From Intestinibacillus sp. Marseille-P6563 (GTDB lineage: Bacteria > Bacillota > Clostridia > Oscillospirales > Butyricicoccaceae), in assembly GCF_900604335.1 (NCBI RefSeq), contig NZ_UWOD01000002.1, positions 1,178,001 through 1,242,000 on the forward strand: DNA of 64,000 nucleotides. Direction: 5' to 3'. The position numbers and the translations under genes were made by a program. Below are positions 17,222 to 26,130 of this stretch, in pieces (the first letter of the stretch is position 1; every line of letters starts with the position of its first letter). A model generated the notes under the pieces. The model was not told the DNA's origin. It saw only the letters and a list, made by a program, of their open reading frames with translations, and ran no database searches.

Positions 17222-20200
17222 ATGCTTGCTTTCAACACTCATGTGAAAAAGGTTCTTGCGCTGGTACTGGCGTTCGCCATGGCATTCACCATGATGGCGA
17301 CAGCCGGCGCAGCATACACGGACCAGGCCGACATTGAAGCGACCGAAGCCGTGGAAATGCTCAATGCGCTCGGCGTAATGACCGGCGATCCGGATGGCTC
17401 CTTCCGTCCGAACGACACCATTACCCGCGCAGAAGCTTGCCGTATGATCTACACGATCCGTACGAATAGCGACGACGCATCTGCATATGCAAACATGCAG
17501 ACCACTTTCAAGGATGTACCGGCTGACGCTTGGTACGCTGGCTATGTTAAGCATTGCCAGGCTGCTAACATTGTATCCGGTACTTCGGCTACTACTTTTG
17601 AGCCGAACCGTGATGTAACTGGCGTAGAACTGGCTCTGATGTGCCTGCGCGTGATGGGTTACGACCCGGCCAAGGCTGACATCGGTGGCTCGACCTGGTC
17701 CACCAAGACCATCGGTCTGGCAACCGAGGCTGGCATCCTGGACGGTGTCAACACCACCATCACCGCTGCTTGCCCGCGTCAGTGGGCTGCTCAGCTGATG
17801 TATAACACCATCGGCGCTCCGACCGTTCAGTGGTCTACCGACTCGAATTCTTACAGCAAGTACTTCGAAGATGGTACTGAGCGTGACTCGGTTGGCAAGG
17901 AGTACCTCAAGCTGTGGACCAATGTTGGTACGCTGGAAAAGGTAGAAGATGACAACCTGTGGATCTCGCAGGATGCCAGCGATGTTGCAGACAGCGATAA
18001 CGAAAAGACCTCGTTCACCAAGCTGAGCCAGGATTACACCTCTCTGCTGGGCCAGAAGGTCAAGGTTATGTTCCGCGACAACAAGACCAACAGCGTAATC
18101 GGCGTTTATGCTCTGGCAGACAACGCATCTTACACGGTTAACCTGAAGGACATTGAGAAGGACGGCGACAAGGTTAAGTTCGACGGCAAGTCTTACGCAT
18201 TTGAAAATGGTAAGAAGATCAATGTTCAGACCGTAACCGAAGATGGTACATTCTCTGAGGATGGCCTGACTTGGACTTCTGCAAACTTTGATAAGTATGC
18301 AACCGACGCAACTGACACCAAGGTCAATCCGGCAACCGTTACCTTTGTAGATAGCGATGGCAATGGCAAGCTGGATCGTGCATATGTAACTTACTACAAG
18401 ACTGCAGAAGTTACTTATGTTGGTTCTGACCGTATCGTTGCAGGCACCACCTACAACATGGATGACGAAAACATCGCTGACGACATCGAAGCGGATGATT
18501 TCGTTGCAATCTCGTACAACCGCTACGACGACTGCCGCGACATCGTAAAGGCTGAGGTTGTTACCGATACCCTGAACTCCAGCAAGGACAAGACCGATTA
18601 TCAGCAGTTCCAGATTGGCGATACCTGGTACAACATTGCTGATAACAAGGCAAGCGAAGTTTCGGTTGGCGATACCGTAAAGGCTTACATTGTTGCTGGT
18701 GTTATTGTTGACATCGAGACCAACGACGGTGCAGCTCTGCCGTCCAACATCGCAGTTGTTGTTGGTACCGGTAGCGGCGACACTCTGAACGGCGACCAGG
18801 TTAAGCTCCGTTACTTCGACGGCACCCTGAAGACCGTTACCCTGTCTGACAACACCACTGTACCGATGGTAGAGGGCCGCGCTTATAAGGTATCTGGCTC
18901 GGATAGCAACACCACTCTGAAGGATGTAGAAGAGAATCAGAAGTACAACGGCTTCTCCTCTCTGGTATTCCCGACGTCCTATACCCCGGCTACTGTTTCT
19001 GTTTCTGCTTCCACCATCGATGGCAAGGCTGTAGCAGATGATGCTGCAATCGTTGTTTATGACAAGGATGGCCGTTCTAAGGTAATCACCGGTAAGCAGT
19101 TCAACGATCTGTCTGCAACTGCTCCGATTGAAAGCAATGGACAGGCTGCATTTGTTAAGGAGTCTGGCGGTCTGAACCGTATCCGCCTGGCTTCGATCGA
19201 AGTAACCTCTGGCAAGACGATCAGTGATGTAACTGGTACCTCGAACGATAACTACGGCTACATCATCGACGGTGCTAAGGTAGTAGCTGGCGACGACATC
19301 CAGTACACCATCTGGAATGGTTCTGGCGATCCGATCGTTGTGAAGGAAGAAGGCGTAACCGTTTCTGAACGTCAGGAAGACATGGTAATCGGTTACTCTG
19401 GCGTTGACGCAGACGGCTACATCCAGGATGTTGATGATGACATCATCGATCTGTCCGCCAAGATCAGCACCGGCTTTAACGCTAGCAGCGATGGTTCGAA
19501 TACCAGCAAGGCATTTGTTGGTTCCAACGCTGCAGCAGAAAAGAGCTATGTTTCGGTTGACAACACCAAGCTGAATGTCACTGCGGATACCAAGGTTATT
19601 CTGGTTGACACCAGCAAGAGCGGCAACGACATGGCTATCCCGTACTCCTACAACTCCACCACCCTGACCAAGGCAGCTTCTTCTGACAAGATGAACGTTG
19701 CGTTTATCCTGGACGAGGCAGTTAGCAACGGTTCGGCAGATCTGGAGATGCTGGTTGTTGATGTAAACGGCGAATTCGACGGCTGGTATGAAGATACCAC
19801 TGGCGACGACACCGAGGAAACTCCGGACGGCACTGAGTATGCAGACGATGCTGCTCTGAAGGCTGCTCTGAAGAAGGGTGATGTTGTTGCAACCGGTGTA
19901 ATTCCGGCTGGCACCTACGCTTCTAACTCTGAACTGACCCTGAACAATGCCGTTCTGGACGGTAAGGTTACTAAGACTGGTGATGTAACGCTGGCTGGTG
20001 AAACTCAGTTCGTTAGTGAAGGCGCTCTGGAAGTAACCGGTACTCTGACCATCAAGAGTGATGCAAAGGTTGATCTGTCTAAGGTTACAGCAAAGGGTGC
20101 TATTGTTGATGAGCGTGCAGAAACTGCTACTTCTGATGTAGTCGCTCTGTTGAAGAACTCTTCGGACGTAACCGTTCAGAAGGCTACTGTTGACAACACT

Positions 20201-20860
20201 GTTACTGTAACTGGCAAGAAGCTGACCGTCGTTGGCGTACTGACTACTGGCACCACTCTGCCGACTGCAACCGCAACTGAAATCAGCGCAGCAAGTGTTG
20301 ATGCTTCTGCCGCAACTTCTGTAGATGCAGATGCACTGACGAAGCTGCTTGGATGGGCTAAGGCAGTAACTGTCGACGATGTAACCGTAGGTTCCTCGGT
20401 TACCGTTGATGAAGGCAAGACTCTCGTTGTAAACGGCGACATCACTTCTCTCACCAATCTGTCTGGTAAGGGTAATGTGACCTACAAGAACGTTACTATG
20501 ACAGCCGACGAACTGAAGGCTGCTCCGGTAGTAACCAATGTTGCAGTTGATAAGTTCGAAGTAGGAGCTAAGGTTGTTCTGACTTTCAGCAAGCCGCTGG
20601 ATAAGACTACTGCTGAAACCACGAGCAACTATACCTTTGCTGACGGCACAAGCCAGCCGACTGTAGCAAGTGCAGAACTGAGTGAGGATGGCAAGACCGT
20701 TACGATCACTACTGCGACGAATGCGATCGAGGGTAGTGCAACCACTCTGACTGTTGGTACGAGTGTTAAGGACTTTGCCGATGTTGTTTTCACTACGACT
20801 AATGCAAAGGTAAGCTTTGGCGCAACCTATGATGCTGAGCACACTATCGGTAATGCTTGA
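17222..20860 (+). CDS. S-layer (SLH) protein copy 4, independently promoted
   Basis: A 1212-residue protein starting ATG CTT GCT TTC AAC ACT CAT GTG AAA AAG. Promoter P2 lies about 100 bp upstream, but the ribosome site is poor (only AGGA, about 12 bases away), so expression may be low. Signal peptide and SLH repeats (about 35-205) as in copy 3, then the shared Asp-rich region. The C-terminal portion has a segment related to copy 6 (GDVVATGVIPAGTYASNSELTL), then VTFSKPLDKTTAETTSNYTF, which resembles Ig-like bacterial surface repeats. Its version of the crossover sequence carries several synonymous changes, so it may recombine less well than the others. Tail-to-tail with fibre C. Confidence 0.85.
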   Translation: MLAFNTHVKKVLALVLAFAMAFTMMATAGAAYTDQADIEATEAVEMLNALGVMTGDPDGSFRPNDTITRAEACRMIYTIRTNSDDASAYANMQTTFKDVPADAWYAGYVKHCQAANIVSGTSATTFEPNRDVTGVELALMCLRVMGYDPAKADIGGSTWSTKTIGLATEAGILDGVNTTITAACPRQWAAQLMYNTIGAPTVQWSTDSNSYSKYFEDGTERDSVGKEYLKLWTNVGTLEKVEDDNLWISQDASDVADSDNEKTSFTKLSQDYTSLLGQKVKVMFRDNKTNSVIGVYALADNASYTVNLKDIEKDGDKVKFDGKSYAFENGKKINVQTVTEDGTFSEDGLTWTSANFDKYATDATDTKVNPATVTFVDSDGNGKLDRAYVTYYKTAEVTYVGSDRIVAGTTYNMDDENIADDIEADDFVAISYNRYDDCRDIVKAEVVTDTLNSSKDKTDYQQFQIGDTWYNIADNKASEVSVGDTVKAYIVAGVIVDIETNDGAALPSNIAVVVGTGSGDTLNGDQVKLRYFDGTLKTVTLSDNTTVPMVEGRAYKVSGSDSNTTLKDVEENQKYNGFSSLVFPTSYTPATVSVSASTIDGKAVADDAAIVVYDKDGRSKVITGKQFNDLSATAPIESNGQAAFVKESGGLNRIRLASIEVTSGKTISDVTGTSNDNYGYIIDGAKVVAGDDIQYTIWNGSGDPIVVKEEGVTVSERQEDMVIGYSGVDADGYIQDVDDDIIDLSAKISTGFNASSDGSNTSKAFVGSNAAAEKSYVSVDNTKLNVTADTKVILVDTSKSGNDMAIPYSYNSTTLTKAASSDKMNVAFILDEAVSNGSADLEMLVVDVNGEFDGWYEDTTGDDTEETPDGTEYADDAALKAALKKGDVVATGVIPAGTYASNSELTLNNAVLDGKVTKTGDVTLAGETQFVSEGALEVTGTLTIKSDAKVDLSKVTAKGAIVDERAETATSDVVALLKNSSDVTVQKATVDNTVTVTGKKLTVVGVLTTGTTLPTATATEISAASVDASAATSVDADALTKLLGWAKAVTVDDVTVGSSVTVDEGKTLVVNGDITSLTNLSGKGNVTYKNVTMTADELKAAPVVTNVAVDKFEVGAKVVLTFSKPLDKTTAETTSNYTFADGTSQPTVASAELSEDGKTVTITTATNAIEGSATTLTVGTSVKDFADVVFTTTNAKVSFGATYDAEHTIGNA
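17246..17313 (+). repeat. Diverged crossover sequence, copy 4
   Basis: Aligned to the 68-bp sequence, it has four synonymous differences by eye (for example CTT for CTC and GCA for GCG). With the inverted copy at 15597-15664 it brackets the recombinase and both promoters. Confidence 0.7.
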
Positions 20861-20889
20861 TTAATGGCGACTAAATGAAGCTATTTAAG

Positions 20890-20921
20890 AAAATCCCCCG
20901 AGAGAAATCTCGGGGGATTTT
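20890..20921. terminator. Bidirectional terminator, S-layer copy 4 / fibre C
   Basis: Stem AAAATCCCCCGAGA / TCTCGGGGGATTTT with a GAAA loop between the two converging stop codons. Confidence 0.9.
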
Positions 20922-20927
20922 CTATTT

Positions 20928-21554
20928 TTATCGAAACGCAATGTAACGAAAGATGGTTTCATCCATGTTGCCGGCGCTGTTAACGTTAAAATATAGTTTT
21001 GCTTCAAATCCATTGGATGTAATGCAGATATTATCTGCATCCATGCCATCTATGGCTAGATTCATCATCTGCGGATCGTAATAGTTGCCGCTCCAGCGTG
21101 CGCTAGCTACCAATACTGCCTTTGGCCGAAACCCCAGAGAGATCGTCTGTGTTTTATCAAGGCCAGTGCCTGTATAAGTGCCTGTTACAATGGCGCATTT
21201 GGCTGCAATTTGCGTTTGTAGTACATTATCTGCCTTCATACGATTGGATTCCTCCGTAGAAAGTGCCTGAATCTGCGCATCCAGTGCAGTTTGATCGGCC
21301 TTCCCATTGAGCTTCTCTGTGAGGTCTCCATCCAACATGCTCTCATGGATCGCGCCGACAAATGCTTGGGTTACAATGCCTTCTACCTTTATATCCAATG
21401 CTTCATGTGCTTGGGCCAAGGCGTTGTGCGCCTCGCGGACTTCATCCGCTGGCGCTTGGAAACGGCGTTTGAGTTCAGCTGCTTCACAGGTCGGCGTATC
21501 CGGTAGACTGGTAATTGGCTCGGCAAATGCTGGAACAGTAAAGTTTTGATTCAT
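20928..21554 (-). CDS. Phage fibre-like protein C paired with S-layer copy 4
   Basis: A 208-residue protein with a GGAAAGGAGG site. The conserved attachment half reads FAEPITSLPDTPT, ELKRRFQAPADEVREAHNALAQAH, KVEGIVTQAFVGAIHESM. A predicted coiled coil (about 88-120) leads to the tip domain GTYTGTGLDKTQTISLGFRPKAVLVAS, ending FRYIAFR. No export signal. Same family, promoter and position as fibres A, B and E; the tip again diverges. Confidence 0.65.
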   Translation of the reverse strand: MNQNFTVPAFAEPITSLPDTPTCEAAELKRRFQAPADEVREAHNALAQAHEALDIKVEGIVTQAFVGAIHESMLDGDLTEKLNGKADQTALDAQIQALSTEESNRMKADNVLQTQIAAKCAIVTGTYTGTGLDKTQTISLGFRPKAVLVASARWSGNYYDPQMMNLAIDGMDADNICITSNGFEAKLYFNVNSAGNMDETIFRYIAFR

Positions 21555-21600
21555 CGTTTATCCTCCTTTCCCCGCTTTAAACAGGGATATGATGACGATG

Positions 21601-21670
21601 ATAATAGCCGTAATTTTTTATTTTTGTCAAGCCATATTCGGTAGGTTCATTTTCTATGGAAATTGACCTG
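21601..21670 (-). promoter_or_regulatory. Promoter of fibre C with conserved upstream element
   Basis: Minus-strand TTGACA (21625-21630), 18-bp spacer, TATTAT (21601-21606) within ACGGCTATTATCAT, preceded by ATATGGC and a TTTCC-ATA-GAAAA block. The leader hairpin here is CCCTG/CGGGG, different bases but still able to pair. Confidence 0.8.
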
Positions 21671-22097
21671 CTGCTTGCAGGATGCGAAATAGGGAATATA
21701 TGAATCCTAACTTCATAAGCTAATCGTCTGCAATAGATATATACTATATAATAAGGGAATCATGTAACCGTCATTGAGGGAGATTAACTGGTATCTTGTT
21801 TCAGATATAACATCACGACAATTCCAAAGCAAGAATTTCCATCATGATTTAATTCCGTATACGGCAGATGCAAAATTGTTACCGCTAGCGAATATGGAAA
21901 TTATTTAAATTTTATGATTTATTTTTCAACAAGTTGGAATATATGCATTCCAATATTTTCAAAAATGTAAGGAATATCACATTAAAAACAGATGTTTTTT
22001 TAAAGAGAAAAAAACATTATTCAAAAAAATTCGGTATTTTATCCATTTTCAATTAAAAAGAGTATCCATCTCTTCGAAAAACGCATACTTGGCACAT
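21671..22097. other. AT-rich spacer before silent copy 5
   Basis: About 430 bp of AT-rich DNA with no gene, no ribosome site before the copy-5 frame and no convincing promoter. Nothing further recognised. Confidence 0.6.
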
Positions 22098-25000
22098 GTC
22101 AAAAAGGTTCTCGCGCTGGTACTGGCATTCGCCATGGCGTTCACCATGATGGCGACAGCTGGCGCGGCATACACGGACCAGGCCGACATTGAAGCGACCG
22201 AAGCCGTGGAGATGCTCAACGCGATCGGTGTAATGACCGGCGATCCGGACGGCTCCTTCCGCCCGAACGACACCATTACCCGCGCAGAAGCTTGCCGTAT
22301 GATCTACACGATCCGTACGAATAGCGACAATGCAGATGCATACAAGAATATGCAGACCACTTTTAAGGATGTACCGTCTGATGCTTGGTACGCTGGCTAT
22401 GTAAAGCATTGCCAGGCTGCTGGTATCGTATCCGGTACCTCGGCTACCACTTTTGAGCCGAACCGTGACGTAACCGGCGTAGAACTGGCTCTGATGTGCC
22501 TGCGTGTTATGGGCTACGACCCGGCCAAGGCTGACATCGGCGGCTCGACCTGGTCTACCAAGACCATTGGCCTGGCAACCGAAGCTGGCATCCTGGAAGA
22601 TGTAAACACCACCATCACCGATGCTTGCCCGCGTCAGTGGGCTGCACAGATCATGTACAACACCATCGACGCTCGCACCGTTCGTTGGTCTAACGACTCC
22701 GAGACCTACACCGATCTGGACATGGGCGGCAATCCGCTGGATCGCGTTGGTAAGAAGTACATGAAGCTGTACGTAAACATTGGTACTCTGACCACCGTTA
22801 GCAAGCAGGATCTGACCATTTCTATGAGCAAGAGCGATGAAGCTGACAGCGATGATTCGACCATCAAGTCCTTCACCAAGCTGGGTCAGAACTACTCCTC
22901 GCTGCTGGGTCAGAAGGTTAAGGTTCTGTACCGCGATAACAAGCCCAACGATGTCATCGGCGTTTATGCAACCGAAGAAAATCAGACTTACGAAACCGTT
23001 ATGAACGCTGTTTCGGAAGATGCTGGCAAGGTTAAGTTTGACAGCAAGACCTACTCGGTTGAGAACACCGGTATCGCTGTTTATGTAGACGGCGTTCGCA
23101 TTGCACCGTCGTCCAGCGACCAGACTGGCAACTTCAAGGCAACTGACTTTGCTGATACCGCTTCGCTGCTGAACGGTTCCCGCGTTAAGTATGGTACGGC
23201 CGACACCATCGCTCGCACCATTGCTAACAATGTTTCGGCTGATGAAGTGAAGTTCGTAGACTCTGACGACAACAGCAAGATCGATACCGCAATCGTAACC
23301 ACTGTTGAGGTTAAGAAGGCTTCCTACGTATCTTCTGACGAGATCGTAGCTGGCGGCGAGACCTACAAGTACGAAGATCACAACATCTCTGAGGATGTAA
23401 AGAAGAACGACTATGTTGTTATTCGTGCAAACCTCTTTGATGATTGCAAGGACATCACTCCTGCTCAGAAGCTGAGCGGCGTGAAGGTAACTGGTACCAA
23501 GGAAAGCCCGACGAAGTACCTCATCGACGGCACCTGGTATGTAGAAGGCGTAGGCGCTGAAATGAACAGCGTGAAGTCCGGCGATACCGTTGACGCTTAC
23601 GTTGTAAACGGCGCTGTATTCTACGCAAAGCGTTCCTCTGGCGAAAATGCAACTCTGTCTGACGTGGCAATCGTTCTTTCGATTGGTACCGATATCCAGG
23701 GCGACAAGGTTAAGATCCTGAAGCTCGATAGCAACACCACCGAAATCGTTGACATCGACAACGATCCGGGCAGCGACTACGTTGCAAAGGACAAGTTGGT
23801 TGCGGGTGCTGTTTATGAATACTCTGTAAAGAGCAGCAAGTACCGCTTCAAGACTCTGGATAAGACTGCTGATTACTTTGGCGACTACACTTCTCTGAAT
23901 GACGGCGCTCCGGCTACCGTTACCGCTTCTGATGGTCTGCTGGTAGAAGGTGCTGCTGGCGCAGACAAGACCATCGGCGGTGTAACCGTTGCGGATTCTG
24001 CTAAGGTTGTCCTGATTGACAATTATAAGAAGGCTGTTCCGACCAAGGATGTTGATTACAAGATCATCAATGGTAAGCAGTTCAAGTCCCTGACCGTAGG
24101 CTCTTCTACCGACAATGTTTACACCAACGGCGGTATCGCAGCATTCACCTCTAAGGTTGACGGCGTGAAGCGCGTAACCTACGCAGTAGTAGGCGTTAAT
24201 GGTATTGCGGATAACTTCGTAACCAACGACAACTACGGCTACGTTGTAGAGGATTCCTACAAGTCGGATAACGGCTACGTAGTATACACCATCTGGAATG
24301 GTACTGAAAATGTAAAGGTTCAGGAGAAGGGCAGCACGACTCGTCAGAAGGGCAAAGTTCTGGGCTACTCCAAGGTTACCACCGAAGAAGGTCTGGCTGA
24401 CGGCGTTGTTGGCACCATCGAGGATGTTGATGACAGCTTCGGTCTGCAGGACGGTACCGTTTATGGCGTAAATGATGCACAGACCAAGATTTCTCTGGAT
24501 GGCAAGAACCAGAACGAGATTACTTCGGATACCGTAGTTCTGTACGTAGATACCAAGGACCACAAGGGTTATGCAAACGGAGAGATCCAGGAAGCTGATG
24601 AATTCAATGACGTCAAGATTACAAACGTTATGTACAAGTTGGATGGTACTACCGCAGATGCAGATGTATCTGTCCTGATTGTTGACGTAAAGAACAATCT
24701 GCGTGGTGAGTTCAAGTACAACTTCGGTGCAGGTTCTACGGCTGACGACATCAACAAGGCTCTGACCAAGGGCGACGTTACCATCAACGGCGCTCTGGAT
24801 GCAATGACCCTGGATGTTCCAAAGGGTAACACACTGTCTATTACTGCTACGCAGACTTCTGCCTTGACAATTAATGTAGAAGATGGCGCAAAGCTGCAGA
24901 TTTCTGCAGATGCTGCTGTGGCAGAAAATTCCACCCTGACGGCTAAGCCGGGCGCATCGGTTGTCGTTGCAGGCACTCGAGAAATGGTTGGCCCGAATAG

Positions 25001-25292
25001 CCTGTCCTCTGCGGGCAACATTTCTCTGAAGGTTCTGGCTGACAATAAAATGGAATATACCCTGACGGCTGATGCTGTTGTTGCTGGTAATATGGAGATT
25101 GCTGGCGGCGACCTGCTCAAGGGTGCATTCAATGTCACTGGTAAGGATGGCGCTAAGATTACAGTTTACAAAAGCGCTACTCTGACCACTAATGAGTGGA
25201 AGCTGAATGTGAATAGTGAAGGTGTAACACAGGTAGTAGCTAACAATAGCTATATTTGGGGTGGCAGCGACTGGACTAAGGCTAGTCTCTAA
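22098..25292 (+). CDS. Silent S-layer (SLH) cassette, copy 5
   Basis: The frame from the GTC at 22098 encodes 1064 residues. A TTG three codons upstream (22089) could formally start it but has no ribosome site. Shared signal segment, SLH repeats in about the first 200 residues (TFKDVPSDAWYAGYVKHCQ; CPRQWAAQIMYNT), the Asp-rich middle (DSDDNSKIDTAIVTTVEV), then a distinct C-terminus with DVTINGALDAMTLDVPKGN and a stacked-repeat-like run ending in Trp-rich SYIWGGSDWTKASL. Its crossover sequence differs from copy 3 at one base and is inverted relative to it. Tail-to-tail with fibre D. Confidence 0.85.
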   Translation, partial: VKKVLALVLAFAMAFTMMATAGAAYTDQADIEATEAVEMLNAIGVMTGDPDGSFRPNDTITRAEACRMIYTIRTNSDNADAYKNMQTTFKDVPSDAWYAGYVKHCQAAGIVSGTSATTFEPNRDVTGVELALMCLRVMGYDPAKADIGGSTWSTKTIGLATEAGILEDVNTTITDACPRQWAAQIMYNTIDARTVRWSNDSETYTDLDMGGNPLDRVGKKYMKLYVNIGTLTTVSKQDLTISMSKSDEADSDDSTIKSFTKLGQNYSSLLGQKVKVLYRDNKPNDVIGVYATEENQTYETVMNAVSEDAGKVKFDSKTYSVENTGIAVYVDGVRIAPSSSDQTGNFKATDFADTASLLNGSRVKYGTADTIARTIANNVSADEVKFVDSDDNSKIDTAIVTTVEVKKASYVSSDEIVAGGETYKYEDHNISEDVKKNDYVVIRANLFDDCKDITPAQKLSGVKVTGTKESPTKYLIDGTWYVEGVGAEMNSVKSGDTVDAYVVNGAVFYAKRSSGENATLSDVAIVLSIGTDIQGDKVKILKLDSNTTEIVDIDNDPGSDYVAKDKLVAGAVYEYSVKSSKYRFKTLDKTADYFGDYTSLNDGAPATVTASDGLLVEGAAGADKTIGGVTVADSAKVVLIDNYKKAVPTKDVDYKIINGKQFKSLTVGSSTDNVYTNGGIAAFTSKVDGVKRVTYAVVGVNGIADNFVTNDNYGYVVEDSYKSDNGYVVYTIWNGTENVKVQEKGSTTRQKGKVLGYSKVTTEEGLADGVVGTIEDVDDSFGLQDGTVYGVNDAQTKISLDGKNQNEITSDTVVLYVDTKDHKGYANGEIQEADEFNDVKITNVMYKLDGTTADADVSVLIVDVKNNLRGEFKYNFGAGSTADDINKALTKGDVTINGALDAMTLDVPKGNTLSITATQTSALTINVEDGAKLQISADAAVAENSTLTAKPGASVVVAGTREMVGPNSLSSAGNISLKVLADNKMEYTLTADAVVAGNMEIAGGDLLKGAFNVTGKDGAKITVYKSATLTTNEWKLNVNSEGVTQVVANNSYIWGGSDWTKASL
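22101..22168 (+). repeat. Shared crossover sequence, copy 5
   Basis: Matches the 68-bp sequence except for one synonymous change (GCA for GCG). Inverted relative to copy 3; recombination between them would flip 15.6-22.1 kb, including the recombinase and both promoters. Confidence 0.75.
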
Positions 25293-25308
25293 TCTTTCTA
25301 TCACGTCC

Positions 25309-25340
25309 AAAACCCCCGAGGATTTCTCCTCGGGGGTTTT
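25309..25340. terminator. Bidirectional terminator, S-layer copy 5 / fibre D
   Basis: Stem AAAACCCCCGAGGA / TCCTCGGGGGTTTT between the converging genes. Confidence 0.9.
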
Positions 25341-25345
25341 CCCTT

Positions 25346-25936
25346 TTACTTAAACGCAATATAGCGGTACGGCGCAGCATCCGCCGAGTCGCGGTAGTCA
25401 TTGTAGGCCACGGAGAACCCTTTCTCGTAGATGCTCAGATCATAATGCGGCACATCCGGCAACGCTAAGCGGATGGGAGAAACATAATTCCCCTCCGGCA
25501 GACGCGCCAGCAGCAGGACCGCCTTAGGCTGAAATCCCAACTCCACATAGTCGGTTTCTTCGGTTTTGCTGGGCGTATAAGTGCCAAAATAAAGTTCGCA
25601 TTTCTGGGCTGTCTGTGTTTCAGCCGTTGTCAGGCGGCTGTCCAGAGCTTCATGTGCGGCCGTATTTTCTTTTTGATCGGCTTTGCTATCCAGTTCCTCT
25701 CGCACCGCAAGAGCCAGCATATCGCGCGTGATTTCGCCTGTGAAGGTCTGCGCACGGTATTCATCCATGCGATCCTCCAGGATTTTGCCGTCGTCGCATA
25801 TGCCGTTGAGAGATTCTCGGAGCTCTTCCGGACAGGCATCAAACCGGGCTTTGAGCTCAGATGCTGTCAACGTCGGTGTATCCGGCAAGTCGGAAATACG
25901 GTTTTGAAAGGCAGAGATTTTTCGTTCGGTGAACAT
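25346..25936 (-). CDS. Phage fibre-like protein D, divergent, paired with S-layer copy 5
   Basis: A 196-residue protein from the ATG at 25936, chosen because AAAGGAGG lies 10 bases upstream; the frame is open further but has no better start. It is the most diverged family member: FQNRISDLPDTPTLTASELKARF and CPEELRESLNGICDD keep the LPDTPT...ELK..F pattern in the form most like classical phage fibre or baseplate N-termini. A heptad-like stretch (about 85-118) leads to YFGTYTPSKTEETDYVELGFQPKAVLLLA, ending YRYIAFK. Its -10 region departs most from the shared motif. Confidence 0.65.
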   Translation of the reverse strand: MFTERKISAFQNRISDLPDTPTLTASELKARFDACPEELRESLNGICDDGKILEDRMDEYRAQTFTGEITRDMLALAVREELDSKADQKENTAAHEALDSRLTTAETQTAQKCELYFGTYTPSKTEETDYVELGFQPKAVLLLARLPEGNYVSPIRLALPDVPHYDLSIYEKGFSVAYNDYRDSADAAPYRYIAFK

Positions 25937-25973
25937 ATTGATGAGTCCTCCTTTGATTTGGGATTTGCCGCTC

Positions 25974-26003
25974 ATAATAGCTTCCAAATTTGCAAGATGT
26001 CAA
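25974..26003 (-). promoter_or_regulatory. Promoter of fibre D
   Basis: Minus-strand TTGACA (25998-26003), 18-bp spacer, TATTAT (25974-25979) in AAGCTATTATGA. It shares one upstream palindrome, TTTCCTGGGAAA (26022-26033), with the divergent fibre E promoter. Confidence 0.8.
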
Positions 26004-26052
26004 GCCATATTGCAGGGATCATTTCCTGGGAAAATTGCCCTCTCGATATGGC

Positions 26053-26082
26053 TTGACAAAGATGAAACGCCGCGGCTATTAT
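26053..26082 (+). promoter_or_regulatory. Promoter of fibre E
   Basis: TTGACA (26053-26058), 18-bp spacer, TATTAT (26077-26082) in CGGCTATTATCA; CCCGC/GCGGG leader hairpin, then AAAGGAGG. Divergent from the fibre D promoter around the palindrome at 26022-26033. Confidence 0.8.
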
Positions 26083-26130
26083 CATCGCCATCATGAACCC
26101 GCCACAAAGCGGGACAAAGGAGGATATGCG

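Noticed and set aside
17204-20842. A 1212-residue open frame running antisense to the whole of S-layer copy 4 (similar ones antisense to copies 1, 3, 5 and 6).
   Set aside because: The strong codon bias of the S-layer genes avoids codons whose complement is a stop (TTA, CTA, TCA), leaving antisense frames open. They have no ribosome sites, and their sequences are just reversed SLH codons.
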